Shown: positions 43,067-55,003 of the stretch, in pieces
Layout: every line of letters starts with the position of its first letter
How positions within the stretch are numbered: position 1 is the first letter of the stretch
From: Massariosphaeria phaeospora
Lineage: Eukaryota; Ascomycota; Dothideomycetes; Pleosporales
Reading direction: 5' to 3'
Assembly (NCBI GenBank): GCA_011032825.1
Contig: JAADJZ010000003.1
Location: 1,488,001-1,552,000, forward strand
Length of the DNA stretch: 64,000 bases
Made by a program: the position numbers and the translations under genes
Notes under the pieces: generated by a model
Seen by the model: the letters and a program-made list of their open reading frames with translations, nothing else
The model's database searches: none
Told to the model about the DNA's origin: nothing

Positions 43067-45809
43067 ATGGCCGGCCGAGAGTACCATCATCCTTATACAC
43101 CATACGACATTCAGACGCAGTTCATGCATGCCGTCTACGACTGCCTTGAGAATGGTAAAGTCGGCATCTTTGAATCCCCCACCGGAACCGGCAAGTCTCT
43201 GAGCCTCATCTGCGCTTCTCTCACCTGGCTGCGCGATCACAAGAAGCGCACGCTTGAAGAAGGCCACCCGCTGGAAGCTACGGATAGTGACGAACCTGGA
43301 TGGATGGTTGAACACGCACGTAAGCAAAAGAAGCAGGCAGCCTTACGTCGTAGACGGGCACTTGAAAGCCGCATTGCAGATATCAAAGCCAAGGAGTTGC
43401 GAGCGAAAAATCGCTATCAACATGGGGCACGCTCTCATAAACGCCAGGAGGTTACTTCGGATGTAGATGGAGCCACCCCCAATGAGGCTCAGTTCATTCT
43501 GGCGGATTATGAGAGTGATGAAGATAACAGCCAAAAAACCGCTGAGAAAACTTATGACGATTCAGGTCTTTCCGCGGAGACTCAAGCATTGATGAAACAG
43601 TTTGGCTACTCAGTTGAAAAAGAAAATGGACAGGAAGAAGACGCACCCGACGAGATCAAGATTTTCATTTGCTCAAGAACACACTCGCAACTGACTCAAT
43701 TTTCAAGCGAACTGAACCGGGTCAAAATGCCACCCGCCATCAACGACACGTCTCTAGACGAGAACGACGAGAAGAACATTGTAGAAGAGGTGAAACACAT
43801 CACTTTGGGCTCGAGAAAGAACTTATGCATCAACCCCAAGGTGAACAAGCTGGGTAAGGCCACAACGATAAATGAGCGATGCCTAGAGTTACAACAACCG
43901 AATATCTCTTCTGACTCCAAGTGTCCATTCATCCCTACCAAGGAATCTGAGGCTTTGGTGAATGATTTCAGGGACCACGCCTTGGCCAAGATCAGGGACA
44001 TCGAGGACCTGATGATGACAGGCAAGCAGCTGGGTATATGCCCATACTATGCTTCACGCCCAGCTACCAGGTACTGCGAGGTAAGAGTCTCAAACTGACG
44101 GTCAACGCTACTAGGCGATTATTAATGCTGTCAGATTGTCACGCTACCCTACCCATTACTTCTCCAAAAATCTGCTCGCGAGGCATTAGATCTGTCGCTC
44201 AAAGATCACATCGTAATCATCGACGAAGCCCATAACCTGATGGACGCAATAGCTGGAATCTACTCTGTCTCAGTATCACTTGCCCAAGTACAGCAGGCTC
44301 GCATGCAGCTTACTGTATATCTCCAAAGGTTTCGAAACAAGCTCAAAGGAAAGAATCGTGTATATGTTGCTCAGACAGTCAGGGTTCTCGACGCAATTAT
44401 AGCGTGGCTTCAGTCTCGAGGTTCCGAGTCCGGATTTAATGACGGCCTTGTTGATCCTGCAAGTCTCATGTCAGGAAAAGGCGTCGATCAGATCAATCTA
44501 TTCAAACTAAACACTTATCTTCGTGACAGCCGGTTAGCGCGCAAGGTTGACGGCTATACAAATCATGTCATACAGTCTCGAGAAGAGGGCTCACAGCAGG
44601 ACGCGAAGAAACCACTCAAGGGGGAGATCGGACAGAGCTTGCCAGTGTTGACCCATGTCCAGCAATTCTTGATGTCTTTCATGAACCCATCTGCGGAAGG
44701 CCGCTTCTTCGTCTCGAAGGAAGAATCTTCGGGCGTTGTGCTCAAATACCTGCTTCTAGACCCTACCTTCCACTTCAAAGACATTGTAGAGGAGGCCAGA
44801 GCAGTAGTTCTGGCAGGCGGTACGATGTCTCCGGTCAGTGAACAGCCTCTTGAAACATTTTATGCATGTTAGCTGATGCTTTGCAGATGAGTGATTATGA
44901 GCACTATCTTCTCTCCTACTTGGACCCTTCGCGAATCATGACCCTCTCCTGTGGCCATGTCATCCCGCCATCAAACCTCCTCGCCATCCCCGTCGTTCAA
45001 ACCTCAAGCGGAAGCGGATTTGAATTCACGTTCGAGAAACGGAATTCGGAGAGAATGGTTCGTTACAGACTCCCCATGACGGGCTACCACTAATGCAAGC
45101 CCAGATGATCGATCTTGGAAATGCCATCTTGAGGATCACACAGCATATCCCTGATGGCCTCGTTGTCTTTTTCCCCAGCTACTCTTATCTTGACTTGTGT
45201 GCAGCTGCCTGGAAGCGGCTCCGACCTACAGGATCCGATGTGCCACTCTGGGATTCAGTGCTGAAAATCAAGCCGATATTCTGCGAACAACGAGCCGAGC
45301 AAAAACCACTAGACCCGACTTTGGCTGCTAAAGAAACTGTCGCGGCCTCAGTGCTGAAGGCATATAGTAGCGCCGTTGCATCGGGTAACGGTCGCGGGGC
45401 GCTTCTGTTGGCTGTCATGGGTGGTACACTTTCCGAAGGGATCAACTTCAGCGATGCCCTGGGCCGCGGGGTAGTTGTCGTAGGAATGCCGTTTCCCAAC
45501 CCACACTCCGCGGAATGGAAAGCAAAGGTACAATATATTTCGGCAAAAGCAGCCGCGAAAGGACTGGATGCGAAAGCTGCTGCGCGGGATTTCTACGAAA
45601 ACGCATGCATGCGCACGGTGAACCAGTGCGTTGGACGAGCCATTCGACACCGGGGGGACTACGCCGCTATTCTCATGCTCGACAGACGTTATGCGGGGAC
45701 GCGCATTCAGGCTAAACTGCCACACTGGATCCGGGCCAGTTTGACGCATGGCGCTGGGGTGCGAGACGTTGAGAAACGTTTGGATGAATTCTTTGCGGGG
45801 AAAAATTGA
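43067..45809 (+). CDS. chl1: CHL1/DDX11-type Fe-S DNA helicase, four exons, 862 aa
   Basis: Exons 43067-44080, 44135-44833, 44887-45057 and 45105-45809 (sum 2,589 nt); introns 54, 53 and 47 bp. The order of motifs is that of XPD-family 5'-3' helicases: Q-motif YTPYDIQTQFMHAVYD; Walker A ESPTGTGKS (~36-44); a long charged insert; KIFICSRTHSQLTQF; the four-cysteine Fe-S region (NLCINPKV, ERCLELQ, KCPF, GICPYYASR); the DEAH box VIIDEAHNLMD (~368); GGTMSP; SCGHVIPPSN; FFPSYSYLD; GGTLSEGINFSD; and the motif VI region NQCVGRAIRHRGDYAA followed by DRRY. Budding yeast Chl1 is 861 residues. Members unwind DNA in the nucleus and act in sister-chromatid cohesion with the replication machinery. CHL1 was preferred to RAD3, RTEL1 or FANCJ because of length, the long insert after motif I and the short C-terminus. 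Confidence 0.93.
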
Positions 45810-46413
45810 TGAGGTAGCGGAGCGCTGCAAGATGATGCTGGTGGGCCGCGCCGATCTGTCGATTTGCTTCGCGGGTGTGGCTATCTGGCCCACGTCTACT
45901 CCTGTACCGCCGCCCTCCTCTCTGAGATGACAATGTAGACTGATCTGGCCTGCAGCAGGGGTAGAGCCTATGGAATGCAGCGACTGGTGCTCGCCACTTT
46001 TCTCCGATAGGTTGAGTCGATATGCACGTCCGTTGGGCCCCGTTATCAGTAGTAGGGGACCAAACGCTAAAGTGGCCACAAGAAAAGTCCATTCATTACC
46101 TTGCTGTGTTACTTTGATTCGTCATTTCCATGGCAAGAGAATGGCATCTCATGTGCGCCGTCAGCCGGCCAAGAGCTCCTCGTCCCACCGAACGAATACC
46201 CATGACAACAAGTATATCATCGCAGCATAACAGCCATCCCGAGACCTCGCACACACTTCCACCTAGCTTTTCTTGTCTCGTTGCCCAAAAGACTTGTAAG
46301 GTCTCCCAGGTTTTCTACCTTCAGCTAGCGACGTCACGCTGTCCCGCCCATATATCTCGCGCGCAGCTCTGTTCCTAAGTTTGAATGCGACGAATCGCAA
46401 TCTCGAAACCAAG
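45810..46413. other. Intergenic, nothing recognised
   Basis: A 604-bp gap with the presumed 3' region of the helicase gene and the promoter of the membrane protein gene. Open frames here are on both strands and look random. Confidence 0.5.
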
Positions 46414-47343
46414 ATGACGACTCCACGATTCGCAACGGTGTCAGAATCTGGAGATATCATGGCCGCTTCAACTCTCAACAATGGCCGACTACACATGTGT
46501 CGTTCTTCTCTCCGCCTCCGCCCACGCGCCCCGAAGTGCGCATTTGCGGCAATCTTGCTCCGTGCAGTCGCTGCGGACGAACGTCCCCCTACCGAGGACA
46601 CATCGGTGACCCGGCCAGCTTTAGGTCTCACAGATGTCTCATTTGGATGGCTGAAAAGTCTGTCCCCACATTACGCACGCAATGACCTTACCGCAGATAC
46701 GGCAGCTGAATCCCCACTTTTCACATCGGATACACGACGCCTAGCGCAAGAGACAGCACCACTAACTACACAAAATGGGTTCCAAGCTATTCCGAAAGAG
46801 CAGCGGATTGGTATTATTGTCGGCGTAACTGTCGTGGCGGTGCTGTCCGCTATCGCTGTCGGGATGTGCATTATAGATTTTAAGAGACGGATGAGGAAGA
46901 AGAGAGCAGCACGGCTGAACGGACGTTCCGAGTTGGACATGCTAGAGAATGAGATACGTGGTGGCCGTACGGGTCACATACGGCCCCAGGGAACAAATCA
47001 CAGAGGTCTCTGGGACAGTCTGAGGGTCGTTCCAACGAAAGAGGCTTCTAGGGAAAGCCGCCTTGGCTCCAGTATTCCAGCGGACACTTTGCAGCGGAAT
47101 GTAGCAACGGCAGCAAGTCAGCGAGATGCGAGTGGAGTCTCTGCGGGGTCGTCCACCAGAACAAGGCATGAGAGCGACCACGAGTGGATACTGGCATACA
47201 CACCGAGGGAAAGAGCGAGCATCGTTTCTTCAGAGGGTAGTTCGGGTTTATCTGTTACGAGCAAGCCGACTGTTAAACCATTTCTGGGAGCGAGGACAAC
47301 GGGTCAATTAGAGTCTGAGGAGGGGCGGCGACGAGATCCTTAG
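46414..47343 (+). CDS. Single-pass membrane protein of unknown function (309 aa)
   Basis: Single frame from the ATG at 46,414 (MTTPRFATVSESGDIMAAS). A later Met (MAASTLNNGRLHM) would put a short basic and hydrophobic stretch (CAFAAILLRAVAA) near the N-terminus as a possible signal peptide. Residues ~137-161 (IGIIVGVTVVAVLSAIAVGMCIIDF) form one clear transmembrane helix followed by a positive stop-transfer patch (KRRMRKKRAARLNGR). The ~150-residue tail is Ser/Arg-rich with HEWILAYTPRERASI. This layout of short ectodomain, one helix and disordered cytosolic tail is common in fungal cell-surface proteins. No family was recognised. Confidence 0.6.
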   Translation: MTTPRFATVSESGDIMAASTLNNGRLHMCRSSLRLRPRAPKCAFAAILLRAVAADERPPTEDTSVTRPALGLTDVSFGWLKSLSPHYARNDLTADTAAESPLFTSDTRRLAQETAPLTTQNGFQAIPKEQRIGIIVGVTVVAVLSAIAVGMCIIDFKRRMRKKRAARLNGRSELDMLENEIRGGRTGHIRPQGTNHRGLWDSLRVVPTKEASRESRLGSSIPADTLQRNVATAASQRDASGVSAGSSTRTRHESDHEWILAYTPRERASIVSSEGSSGLSVTSKPTVKPFLGARTTGQLESEEGRRRDP

Positions 47344-47784
47344 TATGGTGAGGTGGTGGTGGTGTACGTTCAGGTTCAGTTTTAGGTCCTAGACATCCCT
47401 GAGCATTATGTTGTCAAATGTGTGAGACGTTGCTGGGTAGAGTCGCGAAGACAAGCTCGTGTTCATTGTTCCTGGTGGCCTCCTAGCCTACCGGTAAACG
47501 CGGTCGCGCCACATGGTGGCTTGGCTTGTGACGCCACACGTATTCAACTCCAGATCCGGCCTAGACAACACGGTTTCAGTCGTCTCATCGTCTCCTTTGC
47601 GCGTCTTCTCAAACCACATGCTCTTGTTGCTCCGCCACCGCCAACTCCATCAGCCCTTGAGTTTCCGTCGCGAGATTGGCTGGGGGTCACGAAGACACGC
47701 CTTTACAATCCGCATATGAGGAGTGGCTACGGAAGGTAGTCTAGTTCCAGACCTCGTCATTACCTTGGACGCGCATCTAAAAGC
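47344..47784. other. Intergenic upstream of peptide transporter
   Basis: A 441-bp gap, probably promoter of the transporter. A short GGTGGT run occurs near 47,350-47,362. Nothing else was recognised. Confidence 0.5.
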
Positions 47785-49699
47785 ATGATCTCAGCATGGC
47801 TGTCGTCGAACCGAGAAGAGAGGGGTGACTACGCGTCTGTCGCGCAGACAGCAGACCCCGGTACTAAGACTCGGGTCGACAATAATCCCCTGTAAGTATC
47901 AAATGACGTTTTTCGCCGGACACGCCCGTGTTAGCATGCGCTGATATAAAATGCAGTATCGAATCGGGAAATATTCTCCAAGAGGAAGGATCCAGTAGCC
48001 CGATCGAAGAAGACGATTTGACATCCGACGAATATGCAAGTCTTCCTCGAGTAGCCGACACATTACCTTGGGGCGTATTCCTAGTAGCCATCGTCGAGCT
48101 CTGTGAGCGCTTTGCCTACTACGGGCTTGCCGGGCCATTCCAGAACTACATGTCGAACAAGTACCACGACCCTAACGGTCTTCCGGGAGCCCTCGGCCTC
48201 GCCCAATCCGGCGCAACAGCTCTCTCCAACTTCTTCCAATTCTGGTGCTACCTAACGCCGATTTTCGGCGCGGTTGTGGCAGACCAGTATCTAGGCAAGT
48301 ATCTCACCATCAAGTACTTCTCCATCGTGTATTCTCTCGGCATTCTGATACTTTTTGTCACTTCCCTACCCATGGCTATCGAGCATGGGGCGGCCTTTCC
48401 AGGGCTCATTACTGCTATGATAGTCATCGGCCTGGGAACGGGTGGTATCAAGGCGAATGTCTCTCCACTGATTGCAGAGCAAGTCCGCAGTACTGAGCCA
48501 TTTATCAAGCTGCTTTCCAGCGGCAAGAGGGTGGTTGTAGACCCTGATCTCACTGTGCAGAGGATATACATGGTATTCTACATGTGTATCAACTTAGGAT
48601 CGATTTCGGCTATAGCCACGACTACATTGGAACTGCATGTCGGATTTTGGAGCGCATATCTTCTACCATTACTTATGTTCTGTGTGGGCTTCTTTGTCTT
48701 GGTCTCTGGCAAGGATAGATACGTGATCCGGCCGCCCAAGGGAGGTGTCATAAGAAACTGCTTCCAGGCGCTCTGGATTGCTATGCGGAATAGCTTCGAT
48801 CTTGACAAGGCGAAGCCGTCCTTCCAAGATCATGCTCGAGGCCGTTACAACCACATCCCCTGGGACGACAAGTTCATCGATGAGCTGAAAACAGCGCTGG
48901 TGGCCTGCAAGGTTTTCCTGTTCTTCCCCATTTACTGGCTCACGTACTCGCAGATGCTGAACAATTTCATCTCGCAAGGTATGTTGCTCACTTGCAGGAA
49001 GACGGACACATCTGGACCTAATGTACCTCTGTAGCTGGTCAGATGCAACTTCATGGTATACCGAACGACATACTCCCCAACATCGACCCTATCACCATCA
49101 TCATCTTGATCCCTCTTCTCGACAGCCTCATCTACCCCTTCATCCGCTCGAAACTCCACCTCGCGTTTCCGCCAATAACGCGCATAACCTTCGGTTTTGT
49201 CATCGCCTCGCTCGCCATGGTCTACGCCGCGATCCTCCAGTCGCGCATCTACTCTGCCGGTCCTTGCTACACCTTCCCATCTCGATGCGAAGCGGGTAGG
49301 ACCTCCCAAGACAAGTTCACGCCCAACGAGATCCATGTAGCTTGGCAGGCGCCCGCCTACATCCTCGTAGCGCTTTCCGAGATTCTAGCATCTATCACGG
49401 GGCTCGAATTCGCGTATACACAGGCTCCAGAGAATATGAAGAGTTTTATCATGAGCTTGTTTCTGCTCACTTCGGCGGGTGGAAGCGCGCTGGGTATGTT
49501 ACTAGCTCCTTTCGCCAAGGACCCGAAGCTGGTTTGGTTATACGTGGCTCTTGCTTGTGTGGCTGCAGCTGCTGGAGGTTGTTTCCACTGGATGTTTCAA
49601 GGTTTGCAGCATGGGAGATCGACGCAGAGAGCAGATTGTTTGAGATGCTTAGCAGATGAAGGGCTTGAGCTGGCAGTGATACCGGATGACTGTGGCTAA
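47785..49699 (+). CDS. ptr2: Proton-coupled di/tripeptide transporter (POT/PTR2 family), three exons, 597 aa
   Basis: Exons 47785-47891, 47957-48978 and 49035-49699 (sum 1,794 nt); introns 65 and 56 bp. The start MISAWLSSNREERGDYA gives a hydrophilic N-terminal tail; the nearby ATG at 47,796 runs into a stop. POT signatures are LPWGVFLVAIVELCERFAYY (ExxERFxYY proton-coupling motif), GALGLAQSGATALSNFFQFW, PIFGAVVADQYLGKY, GLGTGGIKANVSPLIAEQ (family motif) and RIYMVFYMCINLGSISA. The central loop (RPPKGGVIRNC, DLDKAKPS) is cytosolic. The second half has PIYWLTYSQMLNNFIS, IPNDILPNIDPITIII, SEILASITGLEFAYTQAP and MKSFIMSLFLLTSAGGSALG. About twelve membrane helices are expected, at the plasma membrane. 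The C-terminal ~30 residues are short and poorly conserved. Confidence 0.95.
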
Positions 49700-50536
49700 C
49701 CCGACCTCGGGAATTTCAATAGACAGTGGTCAAGATCCGGACAAGATCAAATGAATGCATCGCGGTCAGCAGGACAGTGGACCATGGCGGTGAGATCGAA
49801 CTGCAAAGGGTACTATAGTATTAGATTCTATGGTCGCCAATATTTTGAATGGCGTTGAAATGAATATCAACTAGGCCATGTCTCCAAATTTTCCGCACGC
49901 AGTGTAGAGTATCTATACCATGATCAGTTCATATTCGTTTATTTACAAATCGAAGACAAAACATACAGCGCAAAAGGCCTTAAGACAAGCAGGTTGTTAT
50001 ACTACTGTACAGAGAAGCATCGGGTAAATGGGTACTGTCGTTATCCGAACATCGATCTTAAGATACAAGCCAAAGTAGAGAGGAAATGCATGACGTGAAC
50101 CAGTGCGAACTGGTGTATGAACTAACAGAAGGTATAAAAATGAGACGTAAAACAGAAGGAGTCAAACATGCACCAAATCTGTAGATTATCATAGTAAATA
50201 TAGACCGACATGGAATAAGGAAAAAACATGCGGTCTAGCCGAGTAAGAATCATGTGAAGTTACGGACACACACTATCAAGATTTTTCGCACGTACCCCAA
50301 CTCTGCGCCGAATTTTTCTGTGTCTTAATCAGTCATGTGCAAATGGAGCGATTGGGACGGGGACAATGAAATGCAAATCCAAGTAGCGCCGGATACCAGT
50401 TCCCACTAAACGTATCGTCCCATTTTAGTCAGAAAAGATGCTGGAACGCGAGGCCTAGCCGTGTATGTAAAGTAAAGTTGGGGCCTCGATCTGTCGTGTT
50501 GAGGAATGCAATCCAAAGGCTATTCGCCACAGCAAA
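49700..50536. other. Intergenic downstream of peptide transporter
   Basis: An 837-bp stretch between convergent genes. It is slightly AT-richer than its neighbours and probably contains two 3' regions. No gene, RNA or repeat was recognised. Confidence 0.5.
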
Positions 50537-50881
50537 CTAGTGGTTACTCTTGCCCGTCTTTTCGTGCACGTTCTTGACATGCTCGTCACGCTTATCTTTT
50601 CTTGTACCGAAACTTCGTCCACGGCCACCGCCTGGAGCATGGCTGCGCGAGCATCTAGGGTAGGGGCAGAAGTACTGTGCGCGGTTACGCGAGTGTGCTT
50701 GATCGTAATGGCGGCGTAAATCAGCCAGTCGCCCGTAGGTCAGGTCCTTGCATTCGTCCTTGGCGCATCGGAACTTCTTTTTATCTAGGAGGACGAAGCC
50801 AATGACATGCTCCGGTTCAGATGGCCGAGTTTCAGACTGTTGAGCACGGGATTGGAATAGGGAAGAGTGGGTAGAGAGCAT
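50537..50881 (-). CDS. Small C2H2-like zinc-finger protein (or 3' exon of a longer one)
   Basis: An ATG at 50,881 opens a 114-residue frame. Finger 1 is FRCAKDECKDLTYGRLADLRRHYDQAH in outline (C-x4-C-x13-H-x4-H). Finger 2 has YFCPYPRCSRSH and ends RDEHVKNVH, with a longer Gly/Arg-rich spacer. The DLRRH and DEHVKNVH helices fit DNA-binding C2H2 fingers as in many ascomycete proteins with degenerate finger pairs. The N-terminal ~30 residues are weak, so the fingers may be the last exon of a gene that starts upstream, possibly including the exons at 51,346-52,495. Confidence 0.6.
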   Translation of the reverse strand: MLSTHSSLFQSRAQQSETRPSEPEHVIGFVLLDKKKFRCAKDECKDLTYGRLADLRRHYDQAHSRNRAQYFCPYPRCSRSHAPGGGRGRSFGTRKDKRDEHVKNVHEKTGKSNH

Positions 50882-51345
50882 AGAGGTTGTAGGGGGTATT
50901 GGGGAGGTTGAAAACAGATTGCTGTACTACATTAGATGGTTTCGAGATCAATTGGCAAGTACCTACATATGCTGTGTAGGCCGGGACGTAGGAAGACTCA
51001 AGGCAGATCTTGAAGAAATGGAATTTACCCGTCGATATCTAGCATTTAGCCGTTAGTGGTTGTTGTTGCTTCCACAGACCAAATGAAGAACGTCTTAGCC
51101 CGACGAATGCTAGTCCCATCGTTCCGTTTGTCGGTTGTGGAGCACAGGTGTTGGGAAAGGTCATAGAGCAGATAACGAGACGAATGATCGCTGACGATAG
51201 GTGATTGAGTTAGACTTCGTGCCTTATAAGATGTGTGTGGAGATCGCAAAGTGATGAAGAATGCACCCCAACATTGTGTCTTGACAAGACCCAAGGGTAT
51301 TTGCGTTCAGCTGGCATCCAATGTCGATCCCCTCAGTTACCATGG

Positions 51346-52495
51346 CTAAAAGCTCGTGCGGTATCCAGAAACAGATATTCGACGGAGAAAGGACCTGGAT
51401 ACAATGGTGGCGACTGCATACCTAATAGTTCGGGACCGCTGAATACAACCATCCAGGCAGGTTCCAGGAAGTGTTCCGTGGGTCCAGAACTTCAACGAAT
51501 AAACAGAAAAGACGTACCCACCGTCCCCTATCGGCAACACAGGAATGAGATATATAGCAACCGGGGCAAAGGTGAGAACAGTAGCGGGCCTTCAACCGTC
51601 CGTCTGGGTGCCAGGGTTACCAACATGTTGTACGGACTTGGTTTCGGCACCGTAGCTGAAATATTTTGTCTGAGCCAGGGCTTTCAATTCCTTGCATTGG
51701 GGGTGGTCTAGCAAGCCTTGTATCGCGATAGTCGCCAACGAGAATGCTGGGTTGGATAAGAATTCATTTCGACACCCGTTGTCCCAGGCTTCGGAGCATG
51801 ACTTCCCTGACTACTCGTTTCGGTGGGGGGTCGCTTTTCGTGGGTCCTTTCAGAAATAATATGGTTGCTTTGGTAGCTACTAGAGGAGCCAGAGCAGAAA
51901 TCCCAGTTTCTTGGCCTACTTGAAGGTTTGGGCCTCAAAGATTAGAGGGAAGCGGCCGGCCATGGAAGTCCTCGTGTCGCGTAGCCTGCACCAGATCCGA
52001 TCCCAGAATCCCGGACAAAGCTATCCTACTTCATCGAGAACCATTGAGTATGGAGTACACTTACGAAGTGGGGTCGTTCTCCAGACCAAATGTGACAGTG
52101 GCGTTCGGCACCGGTGTGCCACCAAATTCCATGTCTATTCCGACAGGCAGCGGCGCTCCTGAGACAGGCGCATAATGGGGGGAAACCGGTGAGTTGGCGG
52201 ATATCGACAGAGTGGTTGGGTTCGCTGGGAATAAGTTGCCGGGATGAAGCTGAGCTGCATAAGGCCGAGGCGAAGGTGGCCCATAAGATGTGGTTGGTGT
52301 CGATGTCGGCGATGATGAGAATGCCGAGGCATAACCTGGCTCGACCACTAGATTAGGTCGCTGCTGACCAATTTGACGGAAGAGAAATTCGACTTCAACC
52401 CCATTATCAGCCGCGGGATTGGCGCTGGCGTCGAACTTGCGTCCGGGGTCATGAGGAAACCTAGGAGCAATGAAGCGGTCGTAGTTGGTAGCCAT
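51346..52495 (-). CDS. Tentative multi-exon gene, Pro/Ser-rich N-terminus, unknown function
   Basis: Exon 1 is 52,495-52,065: ATG, MATNYDRFIAPRFPHDPGRK, EVEFLFRQIGQQRPNLV, a Ser/Pro/Tyr-rich stretch, then GAPLPVGIDMEFGGTPVPNA, ending at a good donor (TTC|GTAAGTG). A later coding block near 51,625-51,810 reads CSEAWDNGCRNEFLSNPAFS, then LATIAIQGLLDHPQCKELKA and YFSYGAETKSVQHV, which looks strongly protein-like, and ends at a GTAACC donor. A third block (51,346-51,540) reads GDGGYVFSVYSLKFWTHGTL. The middle splice sites (52,065-51,810) could not be fixed with confidence, and the 3' end may extend towards the zinc-finger frame at 50,881. No family was recognised. Confidence 0.45.
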
Positions 52496-53056
52496 AGACG
52501 CACGACAATGGCAGTAGTGGGTTGGGGAATCAAGACACTGAAGTGTGATGAAGGAGGTAATTGGGACGAGGAAGGGGAGTGAGATGGGGGACTGTTGGTC
52601 GTTAAGCAGTGCGCCGCTTCATTTCTATGAATTCGAATCGACGAGGGCGTCACGCCCCGCTACGATAGGAGGACCTGTGCTTGGCAAAGCCACAGCCTCG
52701 ATGAGCGAATTATCAACGAGGCAGAGACGAGCCTTGGAAGGTAGCCTGCTGGCGTACGATAATCTGAGATGCTACTCGAGCTCGTTACACAGCGTCCCTC
52801 GTCCGCCTCATGTTTTTCTTTGCCTAGTCCGGTGCTCGGTAACGGGCCCGCCTGCCGCTGGGAGTGAAGCAACTGACCTTTGTGACGGTAGACCGGTCGT
52901 CTGCTCTGATTAACTCTGGTACCTAGGTGGTAGTTGCAGTCATGAATATGATCAGTAGAAGCTTTTTGGCTATCATAGAAAGCTAGTTGGAAACAGAAAT
53001 CGAGAGGGACCTGGGCTAGTTCGAGTGGATGATTCTGAAATTGCAGCAACGCTGCG
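52496..53056. other. Intergenic between the tentative gene and AIP1
   Basis: A 561-bp gap that should hold the tentative gene's promoter and the AIP1 3' region. Nothing else was recognised. Confidence 0.5.
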
Positions 53057-55003
53057 CTACACTTTCCAGAGCTTGATGCTGGCATCACCGCCCGCGGAGA
53101 CAATTCTGCCGACCGCATCCCACGCGACTGCCGTGACACCGTCCTTGTGGGCGTTCAACGCCTTGACTCGCTTTCCCGGGTCCTCGACACTCCACACCAT
53201 GACGTTTGTATCGAGGCTGCCGCTTGCAGCATACCTTCCGCTTCCGTCCCACGCTAGACACGTTATGCGTGCCGTGTGAGCACTCCATCTGTCGGTGACG
53301 AGCTTCCAATCCCCAGTTGTTTCGAAAGCATATATCTTGCCATTGCTCGCGCCCACAGCTAGGTTGTCGCCCGTGGCAGAGAAAGCAAGAGCGGAGATGG
53401 GAGACGTTGCTCGCCTAAGCTGCGTACCTGTCTCTTTTAGATCGGTGCCGGAGAGAGTGTATACATATACTAGTTTGTCGTCGCCGCCCACAGCCACGGT
53501 GGTCCCGTGTGCAGCTATGCTGGTGGGGATATATTTGACTGATAGTGACCCAGCTTTGGTTCCGTTTGAGTAGACGGCTATGGCATCAGAAGACAGCACG
53601 AAGACAGCGCCTGATGCTGTTGCTACGCCCTTGGGTTGGGACGGCAGCGAGATAGACTGGCCGGTGAAGACCTTGCTCGGAACGGACATGGAGCGTAGAG
53701 TGTCGTCCCATCCCACACTGAAACCCTCTGCTTCAGCTGTGGAGGTAGAGGCCGCGAAGCCTGCGACGTAGTTGGAATGCGAGTCGCCGTCGACCTTGTC
53801 CGCAACGCCCGTAGACAGGTCCCAGGCAAGGACCCGACCTTCGTAGCTGCCCGTGAGCAAGGTCGACCCAGACATGGTCGCGGCCGTGATGTTCTTCTGA
53901 TGGCCGCGCACCACTCGCGCTGGCTTCGGGTTCCCCTGGACGAGGTAGTTGAGGTTGCCTTCCAGGTCGGCGCTGATGACCAGGCCGTCGCTTCTGCCAG
54001 CGGGCCAGACGACGCCGACCTGCTGGTGCGGGATGCTGACCAGGCCCTCTTCGCCCATCCTCCACGTCTGCACGGCCTTGGCGGCTTCGACATCCCAGAT
54101 GCGCACTGTCTGGTCAGCACTGGCCGTCACGAACTGGCGCGAGTCCTGGGCCCACGAGACGGCAAAGACACTGCCGGTGTGCACCCCCTCGCCAACCTGG
54201 GCCTTGGGCTCGCCCGTTCTGCCATCATACAGCCAGATGCGCTTGTCGGCGCCGACGCTGGCGAAGACGGAGCCGTCCGGGGCAAAGGCGGTGCCGAAGA
54301 CGAAGCGGCTGTGCTGGCCGCGCAGGCTAGTGTTGAACTTGAAGGGGGCGCCGTGGTAGAAGACCAGGCTGGTGTCGTCGGAGCCGGTGGCGGCACGGAG
54401 GGGGCGCTGCTGGCGGATGGACACGCTGTTGATCTGCGACGAGTGGCCGGCGATCTCGCCGACGCTGTTGCCGCTGTCGGCGGTGATGCAGTGGCCGAAG
54501 CGCTCTTTGCCGTCGCCGACAGCAATGATGCGCTGCGAGTCGCCGTCCCAGGCCACGTCGTTGATGCGGCCGGCGATGATATGGTACTCGCCCTTGGTGG
54601 CGCCCTCGCCCACGGCGTCCCACACGCGCACGGTGCCGGCCACGTCGCCGCTGGCCACGTAGAAGCCCGAGGGCGCGAAGCGGGCGACCGTCGTCTGGGC
54701 CGTGTGTTGCGTGTACTGCGAGCTCACGGCGGGGTTGTCGATGGAGCGCAGGAAGACCGACTTGCCCGACTGCGGCCGGCGTCTGCATCAGCGGCGCCCA
54801 CGGCAGGGTGCGCCTCGGACTCACCGCGTACGCTATGCGCTCTCCTTTGGCGTCGGCCGACAGCGGCGTGGGCTGCCCGCGCGTGGTCGTGGGTGAGGCA
54901 GCCCAGATGGCGTCTGGGCAGCGTGAGCCGGGCTGCTGCCGTGGTGGTGGTGAGGGTGAGGGTGCCCGTGGCGGCAGGAGTACGTACCCGATGTGAGCGA
55001 CAT
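53057..55003 (-). CDS. aip1: Actin-interacting protein 1 (AIP1/WDR1), three exons, 605 aa
   Basis: Exons 55003-54988, 54913-54825 and 54769-53057 (sum 1,818 nt); introns 74 and 55 bp. Splicing gives MSLTSDAIWAASPTTTRGQP followed by TPLSADAKGERIAYA and SGKSVFLRSIDNPAVSSQYT, matching the family N-terminus. The rest is a run of WD40 blades, for example GHSSQINSVSIRQQRPLRAATGSDD, GTAFAPDGSVFASVGADK, GSVFAVSWAQDSRQFVTASA, QTVRIWD, RITCLAWDGSGRYAASGSLD and AVAWDAVGRIVSAGGDASIK; about fourteen blades in two propellers is the family norm. AIP1 binds cofilin-coated actin filaments and speeds their disassembly at actin patches. The first exon codes only five residues and one base. The gene start is just 235 bp from the repeat block at 55,238. 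Confidence 0.96.

Noticed and set aside
47796..47828. ATG at 47,796 as start of the peptide transporter
   Set aside because: It reaches a stop after ten codons; the ATG at 47,785 gives an open exon that splices in frame.
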